DNA from: Paenibacillus algorifonticola | GTDB taxonomy: Bacteria; Bacillota; Bacilli; Paenibacillales; Paenibacillaceae | DNA length: 64,000 nucleotides | Direction of reading: 5' to 3' | Assembly: GCF_000971975.1 (NCBI RefSeq) | Contig: NZ_KQ040778.1 | Coordinates: forward strand, 62,001 to 126,000 | Shown: one piece after another, positions 43,793 through 52,955 of the stretch | Layout of the letters: the number at the start of each line of letters is the position of its first letter | Numbering within the stretch: the first letter of the stretch is position 1 | Notes under the pieces: model-generated | The model's database searches: none | The model's input: the letters and a program-made list of their open reading frames with translations, nothing else | Told to the model about the DNA's origin: nothing | Made by a program: the position numbers and the translations under genes

Positions 43793-46700
43793 TTGAACAG
43801 AGTGAACTATAGCAAGCTTGCTGGCATTATTTTAATTTTCGCATTGTCGATTGCGCTGTTTATAGGCATTTATTCGCTGACGAAGCCGAATCCGCATACG
43901 CCGACTGCGAGGCAGGGTGTGCTGGATATGTCGGGCTGGGATTTTGCTGCGCAGAAATTAGCCAATTTGAATGGTGAATGGGAGTTTTATGAGGGGGAGC
44001 TGCTGGAGCCGGCGGATTTCCTTAATGGGACGCATGGGAAAGCTGCTTATATCGAAGTGCCGAGCATTTGGTCAGGGAAAAAAGAGGATCAAGGCATCGA
44101 CAGCAAAGGCTTTGGAACCTATCGCCTTCATGTAAAGGTACAGGACGAGAAGCAAATCTATGGCATCAAAATACATAGCATCCGCATGTCCCACCGTTTA
44201 TATATCAACGGTCAGCTGGAGGGCGAGGCCGGACGCCCGGCAGCGGATGAAGCGCAGCATCGGCCGGGGAACACCCCGTACAGTACCTTTTTCCAGCCCA
44301 ATGGACATAACATTGAAATCATTATTCAGGCTGCCAATTATGTGTATATATCAGGCGGCATCGTCAATACGATGCCGTTTGGCTTGGCGGGGGATATGAA
44401 CACATTAAATGCTCTGCAGGTTGGCACCGATCTGGCGGTGATTTTGACGATGGGCATGTTTGGCGGCTACCATCTGGGCTTTTATTTTGTGCGCAGGCGG
44501 GAAAAGGCTTATTTGTTCAGCGGTCTCTATTTGCTGACCCTATCCGTCGTGCAGCTGTTCATGGGCGAGAAAATCGCGCTCAGAGTAATGCCCGGCATTC
44601 CGTTCAACTTTGCCTACAAGCTGCTTGATTTCAGCATGTTTCTTAGCGCGGGTATTATTATTTTGTTTTTCTATTCCATCGACACCCGCCTGCTGTCTAA
44701 AAGGAATATGACGCTGCTGATCTCGCCGATTGTGCTTTATATGGCGATGGTCGCGCTGCTTCCTTATGCTGTGCACAGCGAAATGAAGGGCTACTTTTTT
44801 ATGTACCTCGTTTTGGTTGTACTGTATTTGCTCGGTAGAATGCTCTATTTGTACATGGATAAGGCGCGGGATGCGTCCAGCCGCAAGGAATTAATCATGT
44901 TCAGCGGCGCCATTCTGTCGCTAGGCATATACTTGATTTTCGGCATTCTCTATACGGAAAACGCGGTTCAAACCGATCTGATAGGGAAAATGGGCGTGGT
45001 CGGGTTCATTTGCTTTATGAATCTGCTGCTCGCGACGAGGTTTACTAACGCCTATGAAAAGACGGAGCTACTTACGAATCAGCTCTTGCTCGCCAATCAG
45101 CTGAAGGATGAATTTTTGACCAATACGTCCCATGAATTGAAAACGCCCCTGCACGGGATTATGAATATTACCTCACACTTGCTTGAGGATGAGGAATATC
45201 ATTTATCTGCGAAGCAGAAGCAGAACCTGTGGCTGATCAAGGATATTTCGCTCAAGCTGTCAATATTGATTCATGATTTAATCGATGTCACCCGCCTTAA
45301 GCACGGTGAGCTGCTGCTGCACCCGACTGTCGTGGATTTGAAGGTGGTGACCCAAATGGTGCTGGATGTGCTGGAATTTGAGCTGATCGGCAAAGCGGTG
45401 CAGCTGCAAAATCTCATCGAGCCCGATGTCTGGGTCATGGCCGACGAAAATCGCCTGCGGCAAATTATGTACAATCTCGTCCAAAATGCGATCAAGCATA
45501 CCGAAAAAGGGACGATTAACGTAGCTGCCAAGGTTATAGGAGAGAACGTGCATATTTCGGTAGAGGATACGGGGAGCGGAATTGCTAGTGAGCAGCATGA
45601 AGCTATTTTCGAATATTTCGAGCAGTTGGGCCGGCCGCTGTCTGAGGACGGTTATACGAGCTTAGGTGTAGGACTATATATTAGCCGCAAGCTGACGGAA
45701 CGAATGGGCGGGGAAATCGGTGTGCAGTGGTCAGAGCCCGGCGTTGGCACTCGCATCGCCTTTACTTTGCCAGCTGCAGCCCATACGCAGGCTTATCTTG
45801 AAACAGCCAGCACCTATATGAATCAGCTGCGTGATGGCCATGAGGCTGAGCCGCAGGACTATTCTGGGCAGCATGATTATACGATTTTGATTGTAGATGA
45901 TGAGGCTTCGAATATCCACATTTTATCCAGTATTTTAAAACGGCATCAATATAATGTCATAACGGCGTTTTCGGCAGATGAAGCGCTGGAAAAGCTGAAA
46001 AACGTTCCCCATGTGGATTTGGCCATCTTGGATGTGATGATGCCAAGAATTTCAGGCATTGAGCTGTGCCGCATGCTGCGCAGCGAGTACACGATCCTCG
46101 ACCTTCCGATTTTGTTCGCGACGATTAAGGATACGCCGCAGGATATTGCACTGGGATTTCGGGCGGGAGCGAATGATTTTATTACGAAGCCCTTTGATGC
46201 GGACACGTTAATTGCCAGAGTTCAGACGCTCATTGCGATGAAAAATGCGATCAAGGACGCGATGCATAGCGAGCTGGCCTTTCATCAAGCCCAAATTAAG
46301 CCACATTTTTTATACAATGCGCTCAGCGGCGTCATTTCTTTTTGCTATACCGATGGTGAAAAAGCGGCTTATTTATTAACGATGCTGAGCCATTATCTTC
46401 GCTATATTTTGGATATGGATCGCAAGACGCTATTCGTGCCCCTGCACCGGGAAATGGAGCTCATTCATGCTTATGTGGAAATTGAAAAGGCGCGCTTCGG
46501 CGAGCGGTTTGATTTTGTCTGCGAGATTGAGGAGCGGGTTCGGGACATCGAAATTTCCTCCTTATCAATCCAGCCCTTTGTGGAAAACGCGATTCGCCAC
46601 GGGTTATTTGAGAAGGAGGGGCATGGCCTCGTTTCGTTGAAGGTATATGAAGAGGACGGCTATTTAAAAGTAAAAATTGAGGATGATGGCGTCGGCATTC

Positions 46701-46867
46701 CAGCCGAGCTGCTTGATCAAATGTCCAATGACGAGCGGGAGAGCGGGGGAATTGGCATCCGTAACGTTCGCAAACGAATCGATTCGATACCTGGGGCTAC
46801 GATGAGCATTCATTCCGAGCAGGGCATTGGGACGTCGGTGACGATTTTTTGGCCGCTGTCGCATTAG
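43793..46867 (+). CDS. Three-part hybrid sensor kinase (7TMR-DISM, HisKA, REC, LytS-type kinase)
   Basis: TTG start with GAGG 8 nt upstream. The 1024-residue order is: membrane helix (10-30); extracellular 7TMR-DISM sensor (about 50-200, WDFAAQKLANLNGEWEFYEG); seven membrane helices (about 205-420); HisKA with H447 (TSHELKTPLHG); HATPase (DTGSGIA); receiver domain with D747 (AILDVMMPR); and a second, LytS-type kinase with H838 (IKPHFLYNAL) and its own ATPase (VENAIRHGL). Two kinase cores around one receiver imply an internal relay. The DISM sensor usually reads carbohydrates or other small ligands. The response regulator follows 79 bp later and is the expected partner. Confidence 0.9.
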   Translation: MNRVNYSKLAGIILIFALSIALFIGIYSLTKPNPHTPTARQGVLDMSGWDFAAQKLANLNGEWEFYEGELLEPADFLNGTHGKAAYIEVPSIWSGKKEDQGIDSKGFGTYRLHVKVQDEKQIYGIKIHSIRMSHRLYINGQLEGEAGRPAADEAQHRPGNTPYSTFFQPNGHNIEIIIQAANYVYISGGIVNTMPFGLAGDMNTLNALQVGTDLAVILTMGMFGGYHLGFYFVRRREKAYLFSGLYLLTLSVVQLFMGEKIALRVMPGIPFNFAYKLLDFSMFLSAGIIILFFYSIDTRLLSKRNMTLLISPIVLYMAMVALLPYAVHSEMKGYFFMYLVLVVLYLLGRMLYLYMDKARDASSRKELIMFSGAILSLGIYLIFGILYTENAVQTDLIGKMGVVGFICFMNLLLATRFTNAYEKTELLTNQLLLANQLKDEFLTNTSHELKTPLHGIMNITSHLLEDEEYHLSAKQKQNLWLIKDISLKLSILIHDLIDVTRLKHGELLLHPTVVDLKVVTQMVLDVLEFELIGKAVQLQNLIEPDVWVMADENRLRQIMYNLVQNAIKHTEKGTINVAAKVIGENVHISVEDTGSGIASEQHEAIFEYFEQLGRPLSEDGYTSLGVGLYISRKLTERMGGEIGVQWSEPGVGTRIAFTLPAAAHTQAYLETASTYMNQLRDGHEAEPQDYSGQHDYTILIVDDEASNIHILSSILKRHQYNVITAFSADEALEKLKNVPHVDLAILDVMMPRISGIELCRMLRSEYTILDLPILFATIKDTPQDIALGFRAGANDFITKPFDADTLIARVQTLIAMKNAIKDAMHSELAFHQAQIKPHFLYNALSGVISFCYTDGEKAAYLLTMLSHYLRYILDMDRKTLFVPLHREMELIHAYVEIEKARFGERFDFVCEIEERVRDIEISSLSIQPFVENAIRHGLFEKEGHGLVSLKVYEEDGYLKVKIEDDGVGIPAELLDQMSNDERESGGIGIRNVRKRIDSIPGATMSIHSEQGIGTSVTIFWPLSH

Positions 46868-46955
46868 TAGAGTAGAGCTCATTTTTGAGATTTTTGTGAG
46901 AACCTCCATATACAATGAATGAAAAGGTATTTTAATCGGCTAGTTATTGGGAGCG

Positions 46956-48074
46956 ATGGAATTGTATAAAGTCATCATTGTGGAGGATGAGAAGCCCATT
47001 CTCGATTTAATGAAATTTTTGATTGGCCAAAGTCCGGATTATATGATCTTGGGCGCCTTTACGAATCCGCTGGAGGCACTCGCTTCTTTATCGAAGCTGC
47101 AGCCGGATGCCATATTTATTGATGTGGAGATGCCGAAGATGAATGGGCTTGAGCTGGCGCAGCGTATTAATGAAATCACGGATCAGACTAAAATTATTTT
47201 TACAACCGCTTATAAGGAATATGCCTTGGAGGCCTTTCATGTACAAGCCTTCGATTATATTATGAAGCCGGTAACGAGAGATGCGATTGAGCGGATCGCA
47301 AGCCGCCTGCATAAGCAGTATAATCCAGCCGTACTGTCCGAACAGCGAGTGAAACGATCATCGATTCGCTGCTTCGGGGGGCTGGATGTACGCAATTCGA
47401 AAGGCTTGTCCGTCCATTGGCCGACACGCAAGACGGAGGAGCTGTGTGCTTATTTTCTGTGCCATCCGGGCATGGATATTAGCAAGTGGTACTTGGCTAA
47501 TTTGCTTTGGCCCGATCTGGATGAGGTTCGCAGCTCGCATAATCTGCATAACGCGGTCTATTTGCTGAAGAAGATATTGAAGGAGCAGGGCATCGGCGTA
47601 GATATTCGCAGAGTAAATGATGGATATATGCTTGATCCAGGCGAGCTTGTTTATGATGTGCTGGAGTTTGAAAATCATTTTGAATCCAAGTCAGGAAGCA
47701 CAAAGGCTGCCGCGCAGGAGGAGCACTTGGTTTCCCTCTACAAAGGGCCTTTGCTGGATCGCAAAGATTATGTGTGGAAAGCGCCGATCGAGGAAAGCTA
47801 CAGTAAAAAATATGTTTTGATGATGCGAGCACTCATCGAGCGCGATATGGCGGCCCAGCATTGGGAGAAGGCCGAGCGCAGACTGGAAAATTACTTATCG
47901 GTCTATGCTCTCGATGAGGAAATGAATCTGCTTCTGCTGCAGGTTTATGAAAATGGTGGAAAAGAAGAGCTGGTGATCAAGCACTATGCCCAGTTCAAAA
48001 AAGCTTATCAACTGGAAATGGGCATAGAGCCACCCAGTGAAATGGAAAAATGGATGAAGGCCCGTGTGGGCTAA
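46956..48074 (+). CDS. Response regulator with BTAD (SARP-like) output
   Basis: The receiver domain (1-120) has the acidic pair (VEDE), phospho-acceptor D56 (FIDVEMP) and the conserved Thr/Lys. A winged-helix DNA-binding part follows (about 135-215), then a bacterial transcriptional activator domain (BTAD, about 225-370; LYKGPLLDRKDYVWKAPIEE). It should be phosphorylated by the upstream hybrid kinase. The start is ATG 46956, but GGGAG is only 2-3 nt upstream; TTG 46962 would be better spaced and cannot be excluded. Confidence 0.85.
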   Translation: MELYKVIIVEDEKPILDLMKFLIGQSPDYMILGAFTNPLEALASLSKLQPDAIFIDVEMPKMNGLELAQRINEITDQTKIIFTTAYKEYALEAFHVQAFDYIMKPVTRDAIERIASRLHKQYNPAVLSEQRVKRSSIRCFGGLDVRNSKGLSVHWPTRKTEELCAYFLCHPGMDISKWYLANLLWPDLDEVRSSHNLHNAVYLLKKILKEQGIGVDIRRVNDGYMLDPGELVYDVLEFENHFESKSGSTKAAAQEEHLVSLYKGPLLDRKDYVWKAPIEESYSKKYVLMMRALIERDMAAQHWEKAERRLENYLSVYALDEEMNLLLLQVYENGGKEELVIKHYAQFKKAYQLEMGIEPPSEMEKWMKARVG

Positions 48075-48157
48075 CGAACTTGGACAAAAGCTTGGACAAA
48101 AGAAGAAAAGTGCTTTGGCAAGCTGGTTATTTGTTGATGACGATGAGTTCATTCGGT

Positions 48158-49015
48158 TTAAGTACCCAATAATCGCCGCAGCTTCTCCTCCGTTCCTGAT
48201 CCCTCCACCGGGGTATAGACGGTGCACCGCAGGTCTACGCTGCCGAGCACTTGAAAAGAGGTCAGCGCGAACAGCATTTTGCTTGTTTTGGAGTGGCGAA
48301 ATTCGATCGTGACCTCCGGTGAGCGGCTGACCTGGCTGCGCTGCCATAACGCTTCAAATTCGGGATGGAGCCGTGACATTTCCTCGATAAAATGATCATA
48401 CCATTCATCGCCCACATATTGGCCGTAATAGGTGCGGAAGATCGCGAGGTAGCCTTCCACGAACGTTTCCCAATTGACCGCTAGACTGCGCAGCTCCTTG
48501 CGGGTAAACAGGAGGCGAATAAGGTTCCGCTCGGCATAGGGAATGGATTTGAAATCGACAAATACATGCGCAGCCGCCTCGTTCCAGCCAACGATATGGC
48601 AATGCCGATCGGAAATAATTGTTGGACAATAACGCAGCTCCACTAGTATCCGCTGCAATGAAGGGCTAAGCTTAAGCTCCTCCTCTTCCAGCTTCAAGCC
48701 GCCCCCACCCGTCCCCGCATGATGGCCAAACGCAAGTCCAAAAATATAGTCGCGTTCATCCGCTGTCAGCAGCAGTGCGCCGGCAATCGACTCCAGCACT
48801 TGGGCGGATACATGAATGTCCCGCCCCTGCTCCAGCCACGTATACCAGGTTGCGCTGACGTTCGCGAGCTGCGCCACTTCCTCCCTGCGCAGTCCCGGCG
48901 TCCGCCGCCGAATGCCGGCCGGCAAGCCTACCGCCTGCGGCTTAATTCCAGCGCGCTTCGCCTTCAGAAAAGACGCTAGCGCTTCCAGCCGAATACGATC
49001 AGACAAAACTCTCAA
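48158..49015 (-). CDS. XRE-family regulator with MmyB-like ligand domain
   Basis: The 285-residue protein has an N-terminal HTH (PGLRREEVAQLANVSATWYTWLEQGRDI) with the LRREE and WYTWLEQGR signature of MmyB-type regulators. A C-terminal ligand-binding domain follows (YCPTIISDRHCHIVGWNEAAAHVF). Such regulators bind fatty acids or related ligands, and this one is read divergently from the fabF-like gene, so it may control it. It ends convergently with the response regulator gene, with no clear terminator between them. Confidence 0.85.
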   Translation of the reverse strand: MRVLSDRIRLEALASFLKAKRAGIKPQAVGLPAGIRRRTPGLRREEVAQLANVSATWYTWLEQGRDIHVSAQVLESIAGALLLTADERDYIFGLAFGHHAGTGGGGLKLEEEELKLSPSLQRILVELRYCPTIISDRHCHIVGWNEAAAHVFVDFKSIPYAERNLIRLLFTRKELRSLAVNWETFVEGYLAIFRTYYGQYVGDEWYDHFIEEMSRLHPEFEALWQRSQVSRSPEVTIEFRHSKTSKMLFALTSFQVLGSVDLRCTVYTPVEGSGTEEKLRRLLGT

Positions 49016-49077
49016 ACCCTTCCCATTACGCTGTTATTTGTTATTGTAGTATAGCTAATACTAGGATAAACGACAAC

Positions 49078-49106
49078 TTGTAATAGGATAATTCGTTTGC
49101 CATAAT
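49078..49106 (+). promoter_or_regulatory. Candidate promoter of the fabF-like gene
   Basis: TTGTAA (49078-49083), 17-bp spacer, CATAAT (49101-49106), 47 bp before ATG 49153. The divergent regulator gene at 49015 makes this gap a likely operator region. Confidence 0.55.
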
Positions 49107-49152
49107 ACAATCAATCGAGATAAGCAGTTTATTAATGGAAAGCGGGGAATAA

Positions 49153-50400
49153 ATGATGAACAGAGTCGTTGTGACAGGGCTTGGTGTCGTATCGCCATTA
49201 GGAATAGGGGTAGAGACGTTTTGGGAAGGGATGCTTGCGGGCAAATCAGGCATTGGCCCTATAGATACATTCGATGCAACGAAGCATAAGACGCATTTTG
49301 CCGGTCTGGTGCGGGATTTTAATCCGGAGGAGCAGTTTGGGAAAAAAGAAGCCCGCAAAATGGACCGCTTCACCCAGTTCGGCCTCGCGGCAGCGGAAGA
49401 GGCGCTTGCCGATTCGGGCTTGCAGCTGGAGCAGCTGGACCGCGAGCGGCTGGCGGTATATGTCGGCTCGGGCATTGGCGGCCTGCAAACGCTGCAGGAT
49501 AACGAAGGGCAGCTGCGTCAGCGCGGGCCAGGCCGGGTGAGCCCGCTGCTCGTGCCAATGATGATTGCCAATATGGCAGCTGCGCAAATCAGCATCAGAC
49601 TCGGCTCGCTCGGCCCGACGCTTGCGCCAGTTACTGCCTGCTCGGTAGGCAATACCGCCATTGGCGAAGCGTTCCGGCTCATTCGTGGCGGCTGGGCGGA
49701 CGTCGTGTTTGCCGGAGGCTCAGAGGCAGCCGTAACGGATATTGCACTCGCGGGCTTTGGCAATGCGACCGCGATTTCGACCCGCAACGAGGAGCCGCAG
49801 CGGGCGAGCCGTCCTTTTGACAGCGGCCGGGATGGCTTCGTCATGTCAGAGGGAGCGGGCATTATGGTGCTGGAATCGCTTGAGCATGCGCAAAGCAGAG
49901 GAGCACGCATTTATGCGGAGGTTGTAGGCTATGGAGCGACCTCAGATGCGTACCATATCGTAGCGACGCCGCCTGATGGAGATGGAGCATACCGGGCGAT
50001 GAAGCTTGCGCTGCAGGAAGCGGGACTAGCCCCTGCGGATGTGGATGTCATTAGCGCACATGCCACAAGCACCGAGGTTGGCGATTCCTCTGAGGCTTCG
50101 GCGATTCGACGCTTGTTTGCAGCAGATGGCCAGCAGACGCCAGCTGTGACGGCGACGAAGTCGATGCTGGGACATATGCTCGGCGCATCGGGAGGCGCTC
50201 AGGCGATTGCCCTCGCCAAAGGCTTGCAGGAAGGCGTCATTACGCCGACGATCAACTATGAGCAGCCGGACCCGGCTTGCGGAGATTTGGACATCGTAGC
50301 GGGCGAAGCGCGCCGCGCGAATATAAAGGTTGGCCTCACGAACTCCTTCGGCTTTGGCGGGCATAATGCAGTCATTGCGATGCGCAAATTTGAGGAGTAA
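49153..50400 (+). CDS. fabF: Beta-ketoacyl-ACP synthase II-type enzyme
   Basis: The 415-residue protein is full length for FabF. It starts VVVTGLGVVSPLGIGVE and has the catalytic triad: C163 (TACSVG), His in HATSTEVGD and His in KSMLGHMLGASGG. It extends acyl chains by Claisen condensation with malonyl-ACP. The active-site surroundings read ACSVGNTAIG rather than the common ACATGTNAIG, and no other fatty-acid gene is nearby. It may therefore be a second, specialised KAS II rather than the housekeeping enzyme. The divergent MmyB-like regulator fits lipid-responsive control. Confidence 0.85.
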   Translation: MMNRVVVTGLGVVSPLGIGVETFWEGMLAGKSGIGPIDTFDATKHKTHFAGLVRDFNPEEQFGKKEARKMDRFTQFGLAAAEEALADSGLQLEQLDRERLAVYVGSGIGGLQTLQDNEGQLRQRGPGRVSPLLVPMMIANMAAAQISIRLGSLGPTLAPVTACSVGNTAIGEAFRLIRGGWADVVFAGGSEAAVTDIALAGFGNATAISTRNEEPQRASRPFDSGRDGFVMSEGAGIMVLESLEHAQSRGARIYAEVVGYGATSDAYHIVATPPDGDGAYRAMKLALQEAGLAPADVDVISAHATSTEVGDSSEASAIRRLFAADGQQTPAVTATKSMLGHMLGASGGAQAIALAKGLQEGVITPTINYEQPDPACGDLDIVAGEARRANIKVGLTNSFGFGGHNAVIAMRKFEE

Positions 50401-50479
50401 CCATAAATAATCAGGAAGAGGAGTATTTAGAGTTAACAGCTGCAGAGATACGTCTATCCGAGCCCTAAAATGATATTTT

Positions 50480-50524
50480 GCCCCTTAGAAGCAGCAGTCG
50501 AATCAACGGCTGCTCCTAAGGGGC
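50480..50524. terminator. Bidirectional terminator between fabF and the LysR gene
   Basis: GCCCCTTAG (50480-50488) pairs with CTAAGGGGC (50516-50524), and GCAGC with GCTGC just inside. Weak T-rich flanks lie on both sides. It separates two convergent genes. Confidence 0.65.
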
Positions 50525-50535
50525 TCTTTGCAGCT

Positions 50536-51426
50536 TCAAGCATTCATCCGCATAAATTGGGGGATAAGCACATTCAGCTCTTTAATAAAAGCTTCGCAAG
50601 CGAGCGACTGCTTCTTCTTGGCATGCAACCAGTAAAAATCGACGGGATGCTCGACCTGAAGCGGGATCGGAACGATATGCCCGGTCATGACGTAGGGGTC
50701 ATTTTTCAAGGAAATATCCAAATAAAAGCCGATGCCCAGTCCTTCGCTGATGACCCGTTTAGAAACCTCGGAATGCTTGGAATGAAAAATTTCCCGGCTC
50801 GTGCCATACGCCTGAAGCTCCTCCTTCATACGCTCCGAGGTGCTGATAATTGAATGCTTCCCAATTTCCTCCATGGAAAGGCTCTCTTTGTAGGCCAAGG
50901 GCGACTTGCCACCAACGCATGCCATAATTTTGCAGGTTAAAAACTTCTCGGCGACCAGATTTTTAAAGGACATTTCCTCCGGCGTTCCAATAAGTCCCAC
51001 ATCCCAATCTCCGCTCAAAAGCCGCTCTTCTATTTCGCTCGGATGGCTTTCAGTAATTTCCAGTTCAACAAGCGGATATTTCTCCGAGTAATGGGTCAGC
51101 AGCTTGGGCAAAAAGCTGGTGCAAGCCCCGAAGGTCGCCCCGATGACAAGCCGAACGTTCAGAAGCGAGCTGTTCAGCTTGGCCGTCTCTGTGAAGTTAT
51201 CCCAGCGCGATAAAATATCCTCAGCCATCTGGATCAGATTATTGCCGACGGCAGTCGGGCGTGTACCAGAGCGGGTACGGGTGAAAATCGCTAGTCCGAT
51301 CTCATTTTCCAAGGCGGCTATCGAGTTGCTAATATTGGGCTGCGACAAGTGGAGCTTCTCCGCAGCTAAAGTGATGGAACTGCTATGCGCTACCTCGACT
51401 AAATATCTCAATTGTTCAATACGCAT
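50536..51426 (-). CDS. LysR-family transcriptional regulator
   Basis: The 296-residue protein has the LysR winged HTH (MRIEQLRYLVEVAHSSSITLAAEKLHLSQPNISNSIAALE) and a periplasmic-binding-like effector domain (GATFGACTSFLPKLLTHYSEKYP). It is divergent from the aminotransferase/ABC/monooxygenase genes and is probably their regulator. LysR proteins of the CysB/Cbl/CysL type control organosulfur use in many bacteria, which fits but is not proven here. Confidence 0.85.
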   Translation of the reverse strand: MRIEQLRYLVEVAHSSSITLAAEKLHLSQPNISNSIAALENEIGLAIFTRTRSGTRPTAVGNNLIQMAEDILSRWDNFTETAKLNSSLLNVRLVIGATFGACTSFLPKLLTHYSEKYPLVELEITESHPSEIEERLLSGDWDVGLIGTPEEMSFKNLVAEKFLTCKIMACVGGKSPLAYKESLSMEEIGKHSIISTSERMKEELQAYGTSREIFHSKHSEVSKRVISEGLGIGFYLDISLKNDPYVMTGHIVPIPLQVEHPVDFYWLHAKKKQSLACEAFIKELNVLIPQFMRMNA

Positions 51427-51646
51427 ATCAGATCACCTCTTCTGCCATAAGCTCAGGTTATGGATACATTGTTTTTATATATTTTACATTGTAATTTGGA
51501 ATGTGTAACATTTCAATTAATAAATCCTTGCAATCCAATCGGAAATTACAAAATTACGATAAGGTATAAAACTGTTAACAGAAAAACGCAAGACTGGCAG
51601 CCATTCAGCAGCATGACTTTCATTAGAGAGGTTGTGAAAAATAGTT

Positions 51647-52867
51647 ATGGGAGACAAACTAGCTCCTTTCCGTTTTGCCAAAAGAGTGCCGCAGCAGGCG
51701 CCGATGGGGGCGGCGCAAGCATCCAATCGAACCGATGTCGTTCCGTTATCCTACGGTTCTCCGGCATCGGCATCATTTCCCTATGATGCGCTCCAGCAGG
51801 CGGCATCCGATGCCATTCTGACGCAAGGCCACGCTGCGCTGCAATATTCGGGTGCGGATGGTCCGGCTGTCGTTCGACAATGGATTGCCGAGCGCTCCGC
51901 CTTGCGGGGAATTCATGTCACTCCGCAGGAGGTGCTCGTCACCTACGGCTCAGGGCAGGCGATCGATTTTGCTTGCCGCGCTATTTTGGAGCCGGGGGAT
52001 CACGTCTGGGTAGAAGCCCCGACCTTCTTCGGCGCTCTGAATACATTTCGCACCAGCGAAGCGGTGCTTGCCTCGTTTCCTATTGATGAGCAGGGCCTCA
52101 GAGTCGATTTGGTGGAGGAAGCGCTTGAGCATGCGGTCCGTGAAAATTTGCCGCTGCCGAAGCTGCTGTACTGCATCCCGAATTATCATAATCCGGGCGG
52201 AATCAGCTTATCCGTCTTCCGCCGTAAGCGGCTTGCCGAGCTGGCACTGGCCTATGATTTCTTCATTCTGGAGGATGATGCCTACTCGGAGCTGAATTTT
52301 GGAGCCGCCTATTTGCCTGCTATTTATAGCTTTGCCCCGCAAAGAACGATTTACTTGGGCACGTTCTCTAAGACGATTGCTCCAAGCATAAGGTTGGGCT
52401 GGGCAATCGCGTCGCAGGACACCGCAGTCAAGCTGGGCTCCTTCTTTCATGGAAGCCGGGCTAGCGCATTTACCCAGCAGATTATCGGGAATTTATTGAG
52501 CAGCTACTCGCTGGAAACGCATATCGGGCAGCTCATTAGCCGTTACCGGGAGCAGCGTGACAGCATGTTGAAAGCACTGGACAAGCATTTACAAGGAGCA
52601 GTGGAATATGCGGTTCCCGAGGGCGGCTTTTTCGTCTGGCTTCGCTTTAAGGAAGAGGTAGACACCGGGGAGCTCGTAAAGTATGCCTCCGGGCACGGGG
52701 TGAGCTTTATTGAGGGCCAGCAGTTTTATTTATCGCCGGAGGATGGGAAGCGTTACGCCAGATTATCCTTCAGCTACTGCGAGGCGGAGGCGCTTGAGCT
52801 TGGCATTGTCCGGTTAGCCGAAGCGTATCAGGATTATCAAGCCGCCCAAGCCGCTCGAGAAGTTTGA
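51647..52867 (+). CDS. PLP-dependent class I aminotransferase (2-aminoadipate/MocR-like catalytic type)
   Basis: The 406-residue fold-type I aminotransferase shows GSGQAIDFACR, WVEAPTFFGAL, CIPNYHNPGG, LEDDAYSEL and the PLP lysine motif GTFSKTIAPSIRLGW. It lacks the GntR HTH of MocR proteins but resembles their aminotransferase part. It lies between the LysR gene and the transporter, separated from the latter by 88 bp. It may process the amino group of an imported organosulfur compound such as a cysteine derivative; that is inference. The ribosome site is weak (GAGAGG about 15 nt upstream). Confidence 0.85.
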   Translation: MGDKLAPFRFAKRVPQQAPMGAAQASNRTDVVPLSYGSPASASFPYDALQQAASDAILTQGHAALQYSGADGPAVVRQWIAERSALRGIHVTPQEVLVTYGSGQAIDFACRAILEPGDHVWVEAPTFFGALNTFRTSEAVLASFPIDEQGLRVDLVEEALEHAVRENLPLPKLLYCIPNYHNPGGISLSVFRRKRLAELALAYDFFILEDDAYSELNFGAAYLPAIYSFAPQRTIYLGTFSKTIAPSIRLGWAIASQDTAVKLGSFFHGSRASAFTQQIIGNLLSSYSLETHIGQLISRYREQRDSMLKALDKHLQGAVEYAVPEGGFFVWLRFKEEVDTGELVKYASGHGVSFIEGQQFYLSPEDGKRYARLSFSYCEAEALELGIVRLAEAYQDYQAAQAAREV

Positions 52868-52955
52868 GAAGCATATGAAGCTAAAGCCATAAATGACACA
52901 GAGACGACTACATCTAAAGATGGCGATATAGCCACAAAATCAGGAGGAATTATAA

